Shown piece by piece: positions 37,901-46,299 of a stretch of 64,000 nt of DNA. Both the position numbers and the translations under genes were made by a program. Under the pieces are notes generated by a model, which saw nothing but the letters and a program-made list of their open reading frames with translations, was not told the origin of the DNA and searched no databases. This DNA comes from Archaeoglobaceae archaeon (GTDB lineage: Archaea; Halobacteriota; Archaeoglobi; Archaeoglobales; Archaeoglobaceae): contig JAMOPJ010000052.1 of assembly GCA_027064525.1 (NCBI GenBank), forward strand, positions 1-64,000, in the 5' to 3' direction. Every line of letters begins with the position of its first letter. The stretch's first letter is position 1.

Positions 37901-38798
37901 CCTCAAAAACCGTAACGTTGAGAAGCAACCCTCCAGCCTGCTGTCTTGGCGAGGAGACGACGAACTTAACCGGAGGAATCTCGAATTCTACCTTTCCATC
38001 GATCTTCCCTCTCCTTTCCGCGAACTTCTCCCACCTTCCGACGTATCTGAAAGCTTCTACCTTAAATTCCCCTCTAACGGGCTTTCCGAAGGTGTATTTA
38101 GCTTCGATGCTACCCTTAACGCTCTCGTTCGGCAGAACCCAGTCTCTCGTCGTCACGTTGATCTCGAACTTCGGGAGGGTGTATTCTTCAACTCTGAAGT
38201 CCAACTGGTCGATCGTTCTGCCGTTCCTCAAAACTCTGATCTTCCAAACGCCCTCGTTCAGCTCTTTCGACAGGTTGAAGCTCAGTTGGGCCATCCCATC
38301 GACATGAACTTTCTTCTTGAAAACCTTCACACCCTTAGCATCTGAAATCTCAACCGTAACGTCGTCTTCAGCTTTCTTGAGCGTCGAATCGACAGCTATC
38401 AGCCTTATGTGAACTGTTTGCCCCGGCTTATAGATCGGCTTATCGGTTTCGACGAAAACTATCGAATCCTTAACTACTTTAACCTCAGCCACGCCTTTAA
38501 AATCGCCAGCCGTTATTTCGAGCCTATACTTTCCCTCTTTTTCCGGAGCCCTAAGCTCGAACTTTCCGCAACCGCTTAAGGTGAGAACCTCCTCCCTGTC
38601 ACCTATCCTAACCTTAACCTTCGCCACAGCCGGCTTTGAACCGTTTAGAAGAGTGTATCCGATGTAGTTAACATTCCCAGCCTTCAAAACCTTTGGAACC
38701 GTGAATAGGTATGTGTCCGCATGCTCGGGTTGGTTGAGCATCATGAAAGTTACCGCTATGATGATAATCGTCAATATTGGCAAAAGTTTTCTGAGCAT
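34953..38798 (-). CDS. Alpha-2-macroglobulin family protein with intact thioester motif
   Basis: 1281 aa. Begins with a hydrophobic anchor (LPILTIIIIAVTFMM), so it is probably attached to the outer face of the membrane. A series of beta-rich macroglobulin-like domains follows (KPIYKPGQTVHIRLIAVD, KFEINV, SSFKPGIPFKLLV and others). An Ala/Pro-rich low-complexity stretch at about residues 605-635 (APMAAPKAA) could be the bait region. The thioester motif GCGEQN is at residues 850-855 (Cys codon at 36246-36248), then the alpha-helical thioester domain (~840-1080) and a C-terminal receptor-like region (~1150-1281). In the family, proteolysis of the bait activates the Cys-Gln thioester, which traps the protease covalently. 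The usual bacterial partner, a PbpC-like glycosyltransferase, is not here. Physiological target unknown. Confidence 0.9.
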   Translation of the reverse strand: MLRKLLPILTIIIIAVTFMMLNQPEHADTYLFTVPKVLKAGNVNYIGYTLLNGSKPAVAKVKVRIGDREEVLTLSGCGKFELRAPEKEGKYRLEITAGDFKGVAEVKVVKDSIVFVETDKPIYKPGQTVHIRLIAVDSTLKKAEDDVTVEISDAKGVKVFKKKVHVDGMAQLSFNLSKELNEGVWKIRVLRNGRTIDQLDFRVEEYTLPKFEINVTTRDWVLPNESVKGSIEAKYTFGKPVRGEFKVEAFRYVGRWEKFAERRGKIDGKVEFEIPPVKFVVSSPRQQAGGLLLNVTVFEENTSYSQTVTKLVRVVPSKIDVKLIPEGSSFKPGIPFKLLVITRTQDGKPTDSEVRLKIEKISKDKIDSDEMKVRTKGGKALIELKPEDWVETLAIEALIDGKMVSFVTVGRAMSKSFYIHVEKVRGEKVGDEFVFHVYHPSGKRVYYEVVSKGIILFADYTEGDEIRFRATPEMAPKSEIVVYSFSGSEVVADRLSFEVQPSYEPLKVEVDRKEVRPRESVTIRFDADRVGVSIVDRSVFVLAENRLNLEEVFRRLEKLYGEPKIEIHSPYYYRTFGSYDMFEESGLVVLTNKEMTKGEEGRYHQPKPWWMIGIAPMAAPKAAREEAVPVSTPPKLAEVKMVRQFFPETWFFGFAGRTLKLKAPDTITTWAIHAVTLDDGLRIGSGKIRVFQPFFIKADFPYSVVRGDKAKLKVVIYNYLNESQDVLITVEEMKDGKWVKIAEGWVRVDGIAEFPFEFQAKEVGEVKFKITARCEDFADAIIKALRVVPEGVTREIAENHIIGDGDSFDVMTKLNVSAVPDSERFYLAISGSYMAQTISGLEKLIRMPFGCGEQNMIIMAPGVYVAKYLIATGEMNPELMAKAEMMITTGYQRELTFMRSDGSFSAFGDRDEEGSTFLTAFVVRTFAEAKDIVYIDDNVIDRAVSWLLSHKRNDGSFESVGFIHHRDMMGGVKGRYAMTAYVTIALLEAGYNASDSIKYLEKNFDNATNYSKALACYALALAGKDYTDKLPIENGHISTGNEVTDVEATAYALLAMVKMSKDGDLLASWLVRHRNPSGGFYSTQDTVTAIKALTEYCIAKRHDVDLKIRVEWDDHIEIVNVNGENADVTQIVELPAGKLVHVSAKGKGKAIVQFVERFNVIPKRAVSPIELNVTYDTKEIESKGLRVIVHFESKVPVEMAVIDVAVPSGFVPDERTLREVKCKRFEIADRKVIFYFERQKADFEFYAKPLFVISSKAPLVSVAYSYYDPDVRAEVVKRVMV

Positions 38799-38868
38799 AT
38801 TTCAACTCAATTTTGAACATATTTAACACATTTTGTTTCATTAGATTTTATAAATCATCCGACCAAGC

Positions 38869-39798
38869 ATGATCGTGCTTCCAGACGTTCAGTTTCTGAA
38901 GCCCGAGATCCCGATAAAGCTGAATAGGGTTGGGGCTGTGGGGATTAAGAAGCTCGTCAAGGTTGAGAGGAAAGAGAAGAGACCCATAATACTTATATCG
39001 AACTTCGACGTCTTCGTCGATCTTCCGCCGAGCATGAAGGGTGCAAATCTAAGCAGGAACTTCGAGGTAATAGATGACATTCTCGAAAACCTCACCGCAA
39101 AGCCGGTGAGAAGGCTTGAGGATCTCTGTTTGAAGATAGCGGAAATATTGCTTGAAAGGCACGAGTATGCGACGAAAGCGGAGGTGAAAATGGAGTCCGA
39201 GCTAATACTTAAGAAAAGAACACCCGTTACATCTCAAATAACGCAGGAGGTCGTTAAGATTTTGAGTGAAGCTATAGTCTGCAGAGATGGCAAGAAGAAC
39301 GTATTTGTAGGGGCTGAAGTGGTGGGAATAACCGCCTGCCCGTGTGCTCAGGAGCTCGTTAAAGCTAAATCCGCTGAGAAGCTTAGGGAATTGGGTTTTG
39401 GCGAGAAAGAGATTGAGAAGATCCTAAACGCGATCCCATTGGCGACGCACAATCAGAGGGGTAAAGCTTTGATCAAAATGCAGGTTAGCGAAAGCTTCTC
39501 ACCGTCGATTGACAAGCTGATCGAGATAGCGAAGAGGTCTATGAGCTACGAAGTCTACGAGGTTTTGAAGAGAGAAGATGAGCTCGAAGTGATCTGGAAT
39601 GCTCATCGCAATCCGAGATTCGTCGAAGACTGCGTCAGGCTGATGGCGAGGTTCGTAGTTGAGGAGTTCGATGATGCGCCTGATGAAATCCTAGTTTTCT
39701 TCAGGCAGGAGAACGAGGAGAGCATACATCAGCACAACGTAGTGGCTGAGAGAATTGCAACGATGGGAGAGCTGAGGAGGGAATTATCTTACCAGTGA
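38869..39798 (+). CDS. mptA: GTP cyclohydrolase MptA
   Basis: 309 aa. Iron-dependent GTP cyclohydrolase that forms 7,8-dihydro-D-neopterin 2',3'-cyclic phosphate, the first step of tetrahydromethanopterin synthesis. Family marks: [22 protein letters not shown] opening, [34 protein letters not shown] and ATHNQRGKA (metal/active-site His). The ATG at 38869 is followed at once by conserved sequence. The 3' end overlaps the convergent ABC ATPase gene by 15 bases. Supports a C1 metabolism based on methanopterin. Confidence 0.94.
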   Translation: MIVLPDVQFLKPEIPIKLNRVGAVGIKKLVKVERKEKRPIILISNFDVFVDLPPSMKGANLSRNFEVIDDILENLTAKPVRRLEDLCLKIAEILLERHEYATKAEVKMESELILKKRTPVTSQITQEVVKILSEAIVCRDGKKNVFVGAEVVGITACPCAQELVKAKSAEKLRELGFGEKEIEKILNAIPLATHNQRGKALIKMQVSESFSPSIDKLIEIAKRSMSYEVYEVLKREDELEVIWNAHRNPRFVEDCVRLMARFVVEEFDDAPDEILVFFRQENEESIHQHNVVAERIATMGELRRELSYQ

Positions 39799-40605
39799 GA
39801 AGTAGATGTCCTCGAGCCTCGGAGTTTCCACATCTATCTTGATTATCTTAGCTTTGGGAATGATCTCCCTCAAAAACTCGTTTAGAGCATCGACGTCGTT
39901 CGTGGAAAACTCCCTTTCAACACCATCCAATTTGTAGTGGAGAACGTATCTCTGCATACCTTTCAGCTCTTCGAGATCTCCATAGTATAGTATTCTCCCA
40001 TCTTTCATTATCGCAACCTTGTCGCAGACGAACTCCACGTAATAGAGGTTATGGGCAGAGAACAGAATCGCCTTATCCCTCAGGCTCTTCATGAACTCCG
40101 CTATGAACAGGGATGTGGAGGGATCCAAACCACCTATCGGTTCGTCGTATATCAGATAATCTGGATCGTGAATCAAGGATCTCGCTATCGATAGCTTTCT
40201 CCTCATACCCTTAGAAAATTCCGCTATAGTTTTGTTTGGAATCCTCAACGCCTCTATCAGCTCTTCAGCCCTCTTCCTCGCCTTATCTCTCTCAACTCCG
40301 TAAAGCGAAGAAAAGAACATGAGGTATTCGAATGCGTTCATATCTTCGTAGAGCGAATCGATTTCGGGAACGTATCCGATGTTCTTCTTGAGCTTACTCT
40401 TGTTTTCGAAGAAATCCAAGCCATCGTATTCGACTTTGCCAGAATCGGGCTTCAGCAGGCCGACAAGGATCTTGATCGTAGTGGATTTTCCGGCTCCGTT
40501 TTCTCCTATCAGTCCTAAGATCTCACTCCTATCTATCTCGAAGCTGATCCCCTTCAACGCCAAAAAATCTCCGTAGCGCTTTACGAGGTTCTCCACTCTG
40601 AGCAT
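39784..40605 (-). CDS. ABC transporter ATP-binding protein
   Basis: 273 aa. Walker [11 protein letters not shown], signature [15 protein letters not shown]-like region ([12 protein letters not shown]), Walker [13 protein letters not shown] and H-loop [13 protein letters not shown] are present. It belongs with exporter ATPases and most likely powers the two permeases divergently encoded at 40657 and 42222. Between them is a 51-base region with one TATA-like element. Confidence 0.93.
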   Translation of the reverse strand: MLRVENLVKRYGDFLALKGISFEIDRSEILGLIGENGAGKSTTIKILVGLLKPDSGKVEYDGLDFFENKSKLKKNIGYVPEIDSLYEDMNAFEYLMFFSSLYGVERDKARKRAEELIEALRIPNKTIAEFSKGMRRKLSIARSLIHDPDYLIYDEPIGGLDPSTSLFIAEFMKSLRDKAILFSAHNLYYVEFVCDKVAIMKDGRILYYGDLEELKGMQRYVLHYKLDGVEREFSTNDVDALNEFLREIIPKAKIIKIDVETPRLEDIYFSLVR

Positions 40606-40624
40606 CGAATATGGGTCGACAGGA

Positions 40625-40634
40625 TTATATATAT
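40625..40634. promoter_or_regulatory. Possible bidirectional TATA box
   Basis: TTATATATAT is centred about 24 bases from the start of the minus-strand ATPase gene (40605) and about 28 bases from the plus-strand permease gene (40657). Both distances fit archaeal TATA-to-start spacing of leaderless genes, so one nearly symmetric box may serve both directions. Confidence 0.5.
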
Positions 40635-40656
40635 CGCTTATCCCATACTCATTATA

Positions 40657-42240
40657 ATGCTTAGGATTGCTCTTCTCGAGCTCAGGGCGAAGAGGAGATG
40701 GAGTAGTAGATTCGTAGCGATCCTAATCGTTCTCACCGTAATAACCGTAATCGTTTCCGTTCATTCCTTGCTAAACGGGGTGAAGATAGATCGCGGAATC
40801 TACTCGGCGAACATCGACATCGACGATCCCAAGTTCGTCAAATCCGACAATCCGGACATATCGATTTACGATGGCAAGATATTCGTCAGAGGGGATCTGA
40901 AATCTCTCTCAGCGTTCGACGAGTTTAGAAATTACGTTAGGAGGGTTTACAACGAATGGATTGGAGAAAAATTCGGTAGCTCTGCTTTTCCGATTTTGAT
41001 CAGGGTGATCAGAATTCCTACGAAAACGGAATTCGAAGTTTCGGCAAAGAACCTGAAAGGAGTAATCGAAACCGTGAAAAAGGAGAGCGAAGTTACACCA
41101 AGAGCTGAAGAAAAGAGGGAGGAGAAGATAGAAAAGCAAATACCAAAACGGATCGAAGGAGGAGCGAAGGAAAAGACGAGTAAAACTTCGGAATTTCTAA
41201 CGCCAGACGAGCTAAGACCTCCAAGTCTTTTGGGCAAGCTTATCTATGCGTTTGGTTTTGTGATCCCGATTTACTTTGTGATTCAGGTTTACTCCTCTTC
41301 GGCGATAGAGGATAAGGTGAAAAGGAGGTTAGATCTTCTGTTTGTCGCTGAAGACGAGTGGAAGGTCTTAGTCGGCAAAATGCTCCCGTATCTTGCTTTA
41401 TCTTTAGCATTGGCATGCATCGTCGTTGCAGCATTTGGCAAGAACATTTTTGGCGTTTTGTTCTTAATCCCGATAATCCTGTTCCTCTTAGCTCTGAGCA
41501 CATTCACCGCAATGATTTCGAGAAGCTACAGGGAGATGACGTTTCTGACGATAATAATCTCGATATTCATAACTACATATCTCTTCATCCCAGCGATCTT
41601 CACAGCAATTCCGATGAGCAAAATATCACCGATAACCCTCCTCTTAGAGTTCTTGGAAGGTGAGAACGTCGAACCGAAAGATTACATCATCTCGACGTCC
41701 CAATTCTACATCATGTCCGCCGTTCTATTTTACTTATCTCTGAATTCCCTCGAAATAATGCACTCTCAGTCAAATCCGATAGAGAAGATCGTGGAAATCT
41801 CGATACGCATCGTAAAGGGGTATCCTAAGGTGTTCGTTGCATCGCTTCTGTCCATTCCTTTCGTATTCGTGATCGAATTCTTCACCCTCTCCCTCATCTT
41901 CGCGATAGAGCACGCTTTTGCGGTGGTGATTTTGATGATCGCAGTGATCGAAGAGTTCTTCAAAGGTCTCTTCATATACTCCGCTTTCAAAAACGGGTTA
42001 AATCCCTACGTATCGGCGTTCTTATCTGCATTGGGATTTCTGATCGGAGAGAAGGCGATCCTGTTTTCATTTATTCCCGTAAAGTTCGTTGAGTTCCTCC
42101 CGATTCCGCTGATCGCACACGTTTTGTCTGCGTTTATATTCGTCGCCACAATGAGATTCGGATTTAGGAGAGCTTTGCTCGCATCATCCGCATTCCACGC
42201 TATATACGACGGGGTGGTCCTATGGAACCTCTTAGGATAG
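40657..42240 (+). CDS. ABC-2 permease fused to PrsW-like intramembrane protease domain
   Basis: 527 aa. The N-terminal part (~1-340) looks like an ABC-2 export permease: one helix at ~20-35, a long extracytoplasmic loop with a charged Lys/Glu-rich segment (~150-180), then several helices (VIQVYSSSAIEDKVKRRLDLL is a usual ABC-2 loop). The C-terminal ~140 residues carry PrsW/CPBP-type motifs: E432-E433-x-x-K436 (IEEFFKG), a His in AHVLSAF at 488 and H514-A-I-Y-D518 near the end. These are the residues expected for a glutamyl-type membrane protease. Fused permease and CPBP-protease proteins are known among Na+ exporter-like systems, so this may be a related arrangement with a PrsW-like motif. 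Overlaps the next permease gene by 19 bases. Confidence 0.75.
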   Translation: MLRIALLELRAKRRWSSRFVAILIVLTVITVIVSVHSLLNGVKIDRGIYSANIDIDDPKFVKSDNPDISIYDGKIFVRGDLKSLSAFDEFRNYVRRVYNEWIGEKFGSSAFPILIRVIRIPTKTEFEVSAKNLKGVIETVKKESEVTPRAEEKREEKIEKQIPKRIEGGAKEKTSKTSEFLTPDELRPPSLLGKLIYAFGFVIPIYFVIQVYSSSAIEDKVKRRLDLLFVAEDEWKVLVGKMLPYLALSLALACIVVAAFGKNIFGVLFLIPIILFLLALSTFTAMISRSYREMTFLTIIISIFITTYLFIPAIFTAIPMSKISPITLLLEFLEGENVEPKDYIISTSQFYIMSAVLFYLSLNSLEIMHSQSNPIEKIVEISIRIVKGYPKVFVASLLSIPFVFVIEFFTLSLIFAIEHAFAVVILMIAVIEEFFKGLFIYSAFKNGLNPYVSAFLSALGFLIGEKAILFSFIPVKFVEFLPIPLIAHVLSAFIFVATMRFGFRRALLASSAFHAIYDGVVLWNLLG

Positions 42241-43259
42241 CTCTGAAGGATCTCAGAAGTATCAAAAAGGAGAAGACTATTCTCGTAGTCATATCTCTGC
42301 TCTTCTTCGTTGCCTCTTTCTCCTCCTTGGTCGTCTTCGGTTTAACCCTTCTATATTCTCCGATGGGCTACGCGAATGCAAAGATAGGGCTCGTAGGAGA
42401 GGCACCTCTATTCTCGTCCATAGTTCATCCGATTCGATACGATTCGATCGAGCGAGCCGTTAAGGATTTGGTGGAAGGTAGAGTAGATGCTGTAGTAGTC
42501 TTCAACGAGAACCTCACCGGCCAAAACTTCATAACGATATATCTGCCCAAGGAGGACATCAAAGCGATAAAGGCGACGCTTTATCTTAGAAAGAAACTTA
42601 TGGAGTATCAGGATGCCATAAGAAGGATAAAGGGAATACCTACTCTCAATCTGAAGGTTTACGAAAACGGGAGAGAGATCGATGTTCCGGAGGGATACTC
42701 CTTACACTTCAGGTTCGTATACGTCATGCTCATTCCGTTGTTGGCTGTAACTACTGCGGTCATAACCTCCGCATACCTCATCGATTCGATATGCGAGGAG
42801 ATCGAAACTAGGACTTTAGACGTTTTACTTACCGTTGTCGAACTCGGAGACATCATTACTGGCAAAATACTCTCATCTCTAATCTTGTCGGTTTTGCTGA
42901 CGATATTTTGGATGCTCATGCTCTCGTTGAACGGAATATCGATCGACCATCCCGCCTTAGTAATGATAATCGCATTGTCGATCTGCTTCGTTCTTATCTC
43001 CTTATCTTTGGTCATCTCAGCGTTCACGATGAACAGAGAAAAGGCACAGCTCGTTTTTTCTATCGTCGTGGTGTCTGCTATCATGCTGATGTTTTCGAAT
43101 TCCGTTTCTCCTATCGGACTTTTAGTCAGGATCTCCGCCGGCTCGATCTTCAGCGCTCTCGAAGTCATCGTATATCCCGCAACGTCCGTTTTGGCCATGC
43201 TTCTGGCCATCCTCATATCCGAAAAACGCTTAAGCAAAGCGATAGGCTTGGAAGTATGA
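42222..43259 (+). CDS. ABC-2 permease subunit
   Basis: 345 aa. Typical ABC-2 layout: a first helix (TILVVISLLFFVASFSSLVVFGL), a ~130-residue extracytoplasmic domain, then about five helices with LIDSICEEIETRTLDVLLTVVELGDIITGKILSSL, the cytoplasmic coupling loop of the family. It pairs with the protease-bearing permease upstream and presumably the ATPase at 39784. purE begins on its stop codon (ATGA overlap). Confidence 0.85.
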   Translation: MEPLRIALKDLRSIKKEKTILVVISLLFFVASFSSLVVFGLTLLYSPMGYANAKIGLVGEAPLFSSIVHPIRYDSIERAVKDLVEGRVDAVVVFNENLTGQNFITIYLPKEDIKAIKATLYLRKKLMEYQDAIRRIKGIPTLNLKVYENGREIDVPEGYSLHFRFVYVMLIPLLAVTTAVITSAYLIDSICEEIETRTLDVLLTVVELGDIITGKILSSLILSVLLTIFWMLMLSLNGISIDHPALVMIIALSICFVLISLSLVISAFTMNREKAQLVFSIVVVSAIMLMFSNSVSPIGLLVRISAGSIFSALEVIVYPATSVLAMLLAILISEKRLSKAIGLEV

Positions 43260-43729
43260 AGGCCATTATAATAATGGGCTCGAAATCCGATTTGGAGTTC
43301 GCAAAAAAGATCGCGAAAAAACTTGAGGATTTTGGCGTTAAATATGATATGAGAGTAGCTTCGGCTCACAAAACACCGGAGAGGGTTTTGGAGATAATCA
43401 GAAGCCACGATGATGTGGTCTTCATAACTATCGCGGGAAGGAGCAACGCTTTGAGCGGTTTCGTCGATGCGAACACATCCTGCCCCGTGATAGCGTGTCC
43501 GCCATACAGCGACAAGTTTGCCGGAGTTGACATCTTCTCATCTCTCAGGATGCCCTCAGGAGTTGCACCGATGGTTGTGTTGGAGCCCGAAAACTGCGCT
43601 TTAGCTGTTGCCAAGATAATTGCTTTGAGAGATGAAAGTGTTAGAAGGAAGGTCGAGGAGTATCAGAGGAAGAAGAAGGAGGAAGTGATAAGGGCAGACG
43701 AGGAGATCAGACATGGAAGTGGAGATTAA
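43256..43729 (+). CDS. purE: Phosphoribosylaminoimidazole carboxylase / N5-CAIR mutase catalytic subunit
   Basis: 157 aa. The N-terminal IIIMGSKSDLEFAKK phosphate-binding loop, ASAHKTPERVLE and ITIAGRSNALSGFVDANTSCPVIACPP are PurE hallmarks. It acts in purine synthesis, forming CAIR. The start ATG at 43256 overlaps the permease stop; the frame itself stays open well upstream but that part is not PurE. Its 3' end overlaps the CYTH gene by 17 bases, so three unrelated functions are translationally chained. Confidence 0.92.
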   Translation: MKAIIIMGSKSDLEFAKKIAKKLEDFGVKYDMRVASAHKTPERVLEIIRSHDDVVFITIAGRSNALSGFVDANTSCPVIACPPYSDKFAGVDIFSSLRMPSGVAPMVVLEPENCALAVAKIIALRDESVRRKVEEYQRKKKEEVIRADEEIRHGSGD

Positions 43730-44219
43730 GTTCAGAGCCGACAGAAGCGTTGAGGACAAGATAAGGAAGATTGCAGAGTTCGTGTGCGATAAGGTGGAGG
43801 AGGACGTTTACTTCAACTCTCCAGTTAGGGATTTCAGGAAGAGCGACGAAGCTCTGAGGATTAGGAAAGATAGCGAGGGAATCAAGCTGACATACAAAGG
43901 CCCGAAGGTGGACGCGGAAACTAAGACGAGAGAGGAGATCGAGATAAGGGTGGACGACTATGAGAAGGCTATGGAGATATTCAACAGGTTGGGATTCAGA
44001 ACGATCAGAAGAGTGGTCAAGAGAAGAAGGATTTACAGATACGAGGATGTCACGATTTGCTTTGACGATGTCGAAGGCTTAGGACAATTCGTAGAGATAG
44101 AAGTCAAATCGGGCGACTTAGAATCCGCAAAGCAAAAGGTTTTCGAAGTTGCGAAGATGCTCGGCTTCGATCCTTCGAATTCGATAAGAGAATCTTACTT
44201 AGAGATGCTCGAACGGTAA
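43713..44219 (+). CDS. CYTH-fold protein, class IV adenylyl cyclase (CyaB-like)
   Basis: 168 aa. The opening MEVEIKFRADRS has the ExExK motif of the CYTH fold; ALRIRKDSEGIKLTYKGPK and the later acidic strand segments (ICFDDVEGLGQFVEIEV) supply the other conserved charged residues lining the tunnel. CyaB-type proteins make cAMP from ATP; archaeal relatives may instead act on thiamine triphosphate or inorganic polyphosphate. Overlaps purE by 17 bases. Confidence 0.87.
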   Translation: MEVEIKFRADRSVEDKIRKIAEFVCDKVEEDVYFNSPVRDFRKSDEALRIRKDSEGIKLTYKGPKVDAETKTREEIEIRVDDYEKAMEIFNRLGFRTIRRVVKRRRIYRYEDVTICFDDVEGLGQFVEIEVKSGDLESAKQKVFEVAKMLGFDPSNSIRESYLEMLER

Positions 44220-44353
44220 CTCGAACTTAGAACCGTAATTATGGGCATCCTGATTCCGAGATCGTCGAAACAGCTGGACAGATCTTAATGGAATCGGACG
44301 GAGGATTCGAGATCTTAAGCTACGATACGTTCAGAACGCCGGTATCCTAAGAT
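44220..44353. other. Gap with short unassigned open frame
   Basis: 134 bases between the CYTH gene and the convergent flippase-like gene. One plus-strand frame is open for about 39 codons to a TAA at 44350 and reads like protein (HPDSEIVETAGQIL then MESDGGFEILSYDT), but no start or family is evident. It may be the tail of a lost gene. Confidence 0.3.
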
Positions 44354-45361
44354 TCAGTCGAGGTATTTCGACTTCAGTAGCTTGACGTTCACTATGAATC
44401 CGACGAAAATGTTCGTGTAATACGTTACAAATCGCCATATGGCTACGAGCACACCCAGCACGGCCTGAGGAACGAATTTCGAGTATAGATAAACCATTCC
44501 CGCTTCCGCAATCCCACTGCTCCCCGGAGTGAGTGGGATTAGAGAGACGATTACGAGAATGAATTGTGCAGTAATCGAAAGCAGAATTGCTGGATCCTGA
44601 TTCAGAGCAAGCAAAACCGCAGACGGCACCAAAAACTCCGGAAACCAGATCAGAGCTGTGTATAGGATGGATAAAGCAACCCTACCGAACGGATTCTTGA
44701 GCATGTCCACTAAAGCTTCTCGAAACATCAGAGATTCTTCTTTAACCCTGTTTGCAATTCTCGAAGCTTTATCTTCTCCGAACCTCTTGAGCTTCGAATA
44801 GATCCAGTTCGAGAGCCTCTCTATGTTCCTCTCATCCTTCACGATTAGATATAGGAAAAGCAGGAATCCGATGAGGCAGATGCTGAAGATCGCTCCGACA
44901 TCAAAACCGAACTTCGTTGCGAATCCCGATATTGCGAGAAATATCACCAAAGCCACGACGAAGAATATAGCGTCGAGCAACCTTTCAGCCAAAACCACCG
45001 CAGTTGCGGATCCTAAGGGAATTTTGTCGGAGAGCATCTTGATTCTCAATGGCTCCCCTCCAGCGGATGATGGAGTTATCGCAGCTAAGAACGTGCTCGC
45101 TATAGAGATCTCCAACGCATATCCCAGAGGAATCTCGGCCTTTAGCATAGATGTGAGTTGTTTAAGCCTGACTCCCCAGAAGAACCAGAAGAGAAAGTGC
45201 AGAAAGAGGGCCAAGAGCAGAAATCTCCAATCCGCCTGAAATATTATCTTCCAAGTTACTTTCGTTTCGGTGAGCTTGAATATAACGATTATAGTGATTA
45301 TGCTCACGATCAGGCCAATGATCATTGGTTTTACTGTGGAACTCTTTTTATTGGACTCCAT
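44354..45361 (-). CDS. Flippase-like integral membrane protein (LPG-synthase TM / UPF0104 family)
   Basis: 335 aa, seven or more hydrophobic helices. Family marks: FWGVRLKQLTSML in an early loop, ITPSSAGGEPLRIKMLS near residue 95 and SLIPLTPGSSGIAEAGMVYLYS near the C-terminus. Such proteins are implicated in flipping or attaching polar headgroups to lipids. Start chosen at ATG 45361, preceded by GGAGAGGGAT; the frame is open 13 codons further upstream into the GT gene. It overlaps the GT2 gene by 31 bases, so the two are probably functionally linked. Confidence 0.85.
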   Translation of the reverse strand: MESNKKSSTVKPMIIGLIVSIITIIVIFKLTETKVTWKIIFQADWRFLLLALFLHFLFWFFWGVRLKQLTSMLKAEIPLGYALEISIASTFLAAITPSSAGGEPLRIKMLSDKIPLGSATAVVLAERLLDAIFFVVALVIFLAISGFATKFGFDVGAIFSICLIGFLLFLYLIVKDERNIERLSNWIYSKLKRFGEDKASRIANRVKEESLMFREALVDMLKNPFGRVALSILYTALIWFPEFLVPSAVLLALNQDPAILLSITAQFILVIVSLIPLTPGSSGIAEAGMVYLYSKFVPQAVLGVLVAIWRFVTYYTNIFVGFIVNVKLLKSKYLD

Positions 45362-46299
45362 TCGATCCCTCTCCCTTTGACATATTTCGCTATGGCGCAT
45401 ATCGCGGAATACTGTAGTAGGATGGTATGGATCAGTAGGCCAAAGGTTACTAAAACTTTTTTAAAGCTTCTGAATTTGTAGATAAGGAGAGGTGGCGCGA
45501 GAATCAGAAATGGGAGCAGTATTATGATCGCATAGGTTAAAGTCAGAGCGGAAATCCAAGAGAACATAAATCCCCAATTTTTTGTAGCGAGGACGCATTT
45601 CCTGTATTTCCACAGCTGAAGTCCGCCGTAATACCACCTCTTTCTCTGGGCAACTAAATCTCCCCAGCTCAACGGAGCTTGTTCGTAAACTTTCGTTCCG
45701 TCTACCAAAATAGCTCTGTAGCCCAAGCAGTGCATCCTCGTGGCGAAGTCCGCATCCTCGGTAACCGCATTTTCATTCAGCCTATACTTCATCAGCAGAT
45801 CCGCCCTCAAAACACCTATCAGCCCGTTGAACTGCTTGAACTTCGACTTCTTCAGTAGGAAGTTTATCAGATAGTATTCGGCTTCAACAGTCTGAGAAAC
45901 AAAATTTATGGGATTCGATATATATCTTCGAGAGGATGCGATGTAGGCTTTTTCATCCCGCTTTAGAGCTTCAACGCATTTGACGATGAAATTCCTCTCT
46001 GGGCGAGAATCCACGTCGAATATGGCTATGTAATCGGGCTTGAAATCTCTCAGATAATCTAAAGCGTCGTTTATTGCTCCGGCTCTTTTCCCTCTCGTCG
46101 TGTTCCTCTCCAAAACTTCGATACCCAATTCTTTAAGCTTCTTTCCCCTATCATCGTTTGGGCCGTTCTTATCAACGACAAAGACGATCTTAAACTCGAA
46201 GTCATCGTAATCCAAAGATAGAAGATGTTTTGCAGAATTGATGAGGATCTCCAAAGGCTCGAAGGGAGAGACCGGAACAATTACTGCAACTCTACTCAT
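45331..46299 (-). CDS. Membrane-bound processive-type family 2 glycosyltransferase
   Basis: 322 aa. GT2 opening (VAVIVPVSPFEPLEIL), DVDSR metal motif near residue 98, ENAVTEDADFATRMHCLG (ED motif) and AQRKRWYYGG (QxxRW motif), followed by two or three C-terminal helices. Likely makes a glycolipid or extracellular polysaccharide. It overlaps the upstream 75-aa gene by eight bases and the downstream flippase-like gene by 31 bases, suggesting a synthesis-plus-export operon. Confidence 0.88.
   Translation of the reverse strand: MSRVAVIVPVSPFEPLEILINSAKHLLSLDYDDFEFKIVFVVDKNGPNDDRGKKLKELGIEVLERNTTRGKRAGAINDALDYLRDFKPDYIAIFDVDSRPERNFIVKCVEALKRDEKAYIASSRRYISNPINFVSQTVEAEYYLINFLLKKSKFKQFNGLIGVLRADLLMKYRLNENAVTEDADFATRMHCLGYRAILVDGTKVYEQAPLSWGDLVAQRKRWYYGGLQLWKYRKCVLATKNWGFMFSWISALTLTYAIIILLPFLILAPPLLIYKFRSFKKVLVTFGLLIHTILLQYSAICAIAKYVKGRGIEWSPIKRVPQ

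Noticed and set aside
42908-43255. Upstream extension of purE inside the permease gene
   Set aside because: The extra 116 codons are a shadow of the permease frame, and the conserved PurE start KAIIIMGSKSD begins at 43256.
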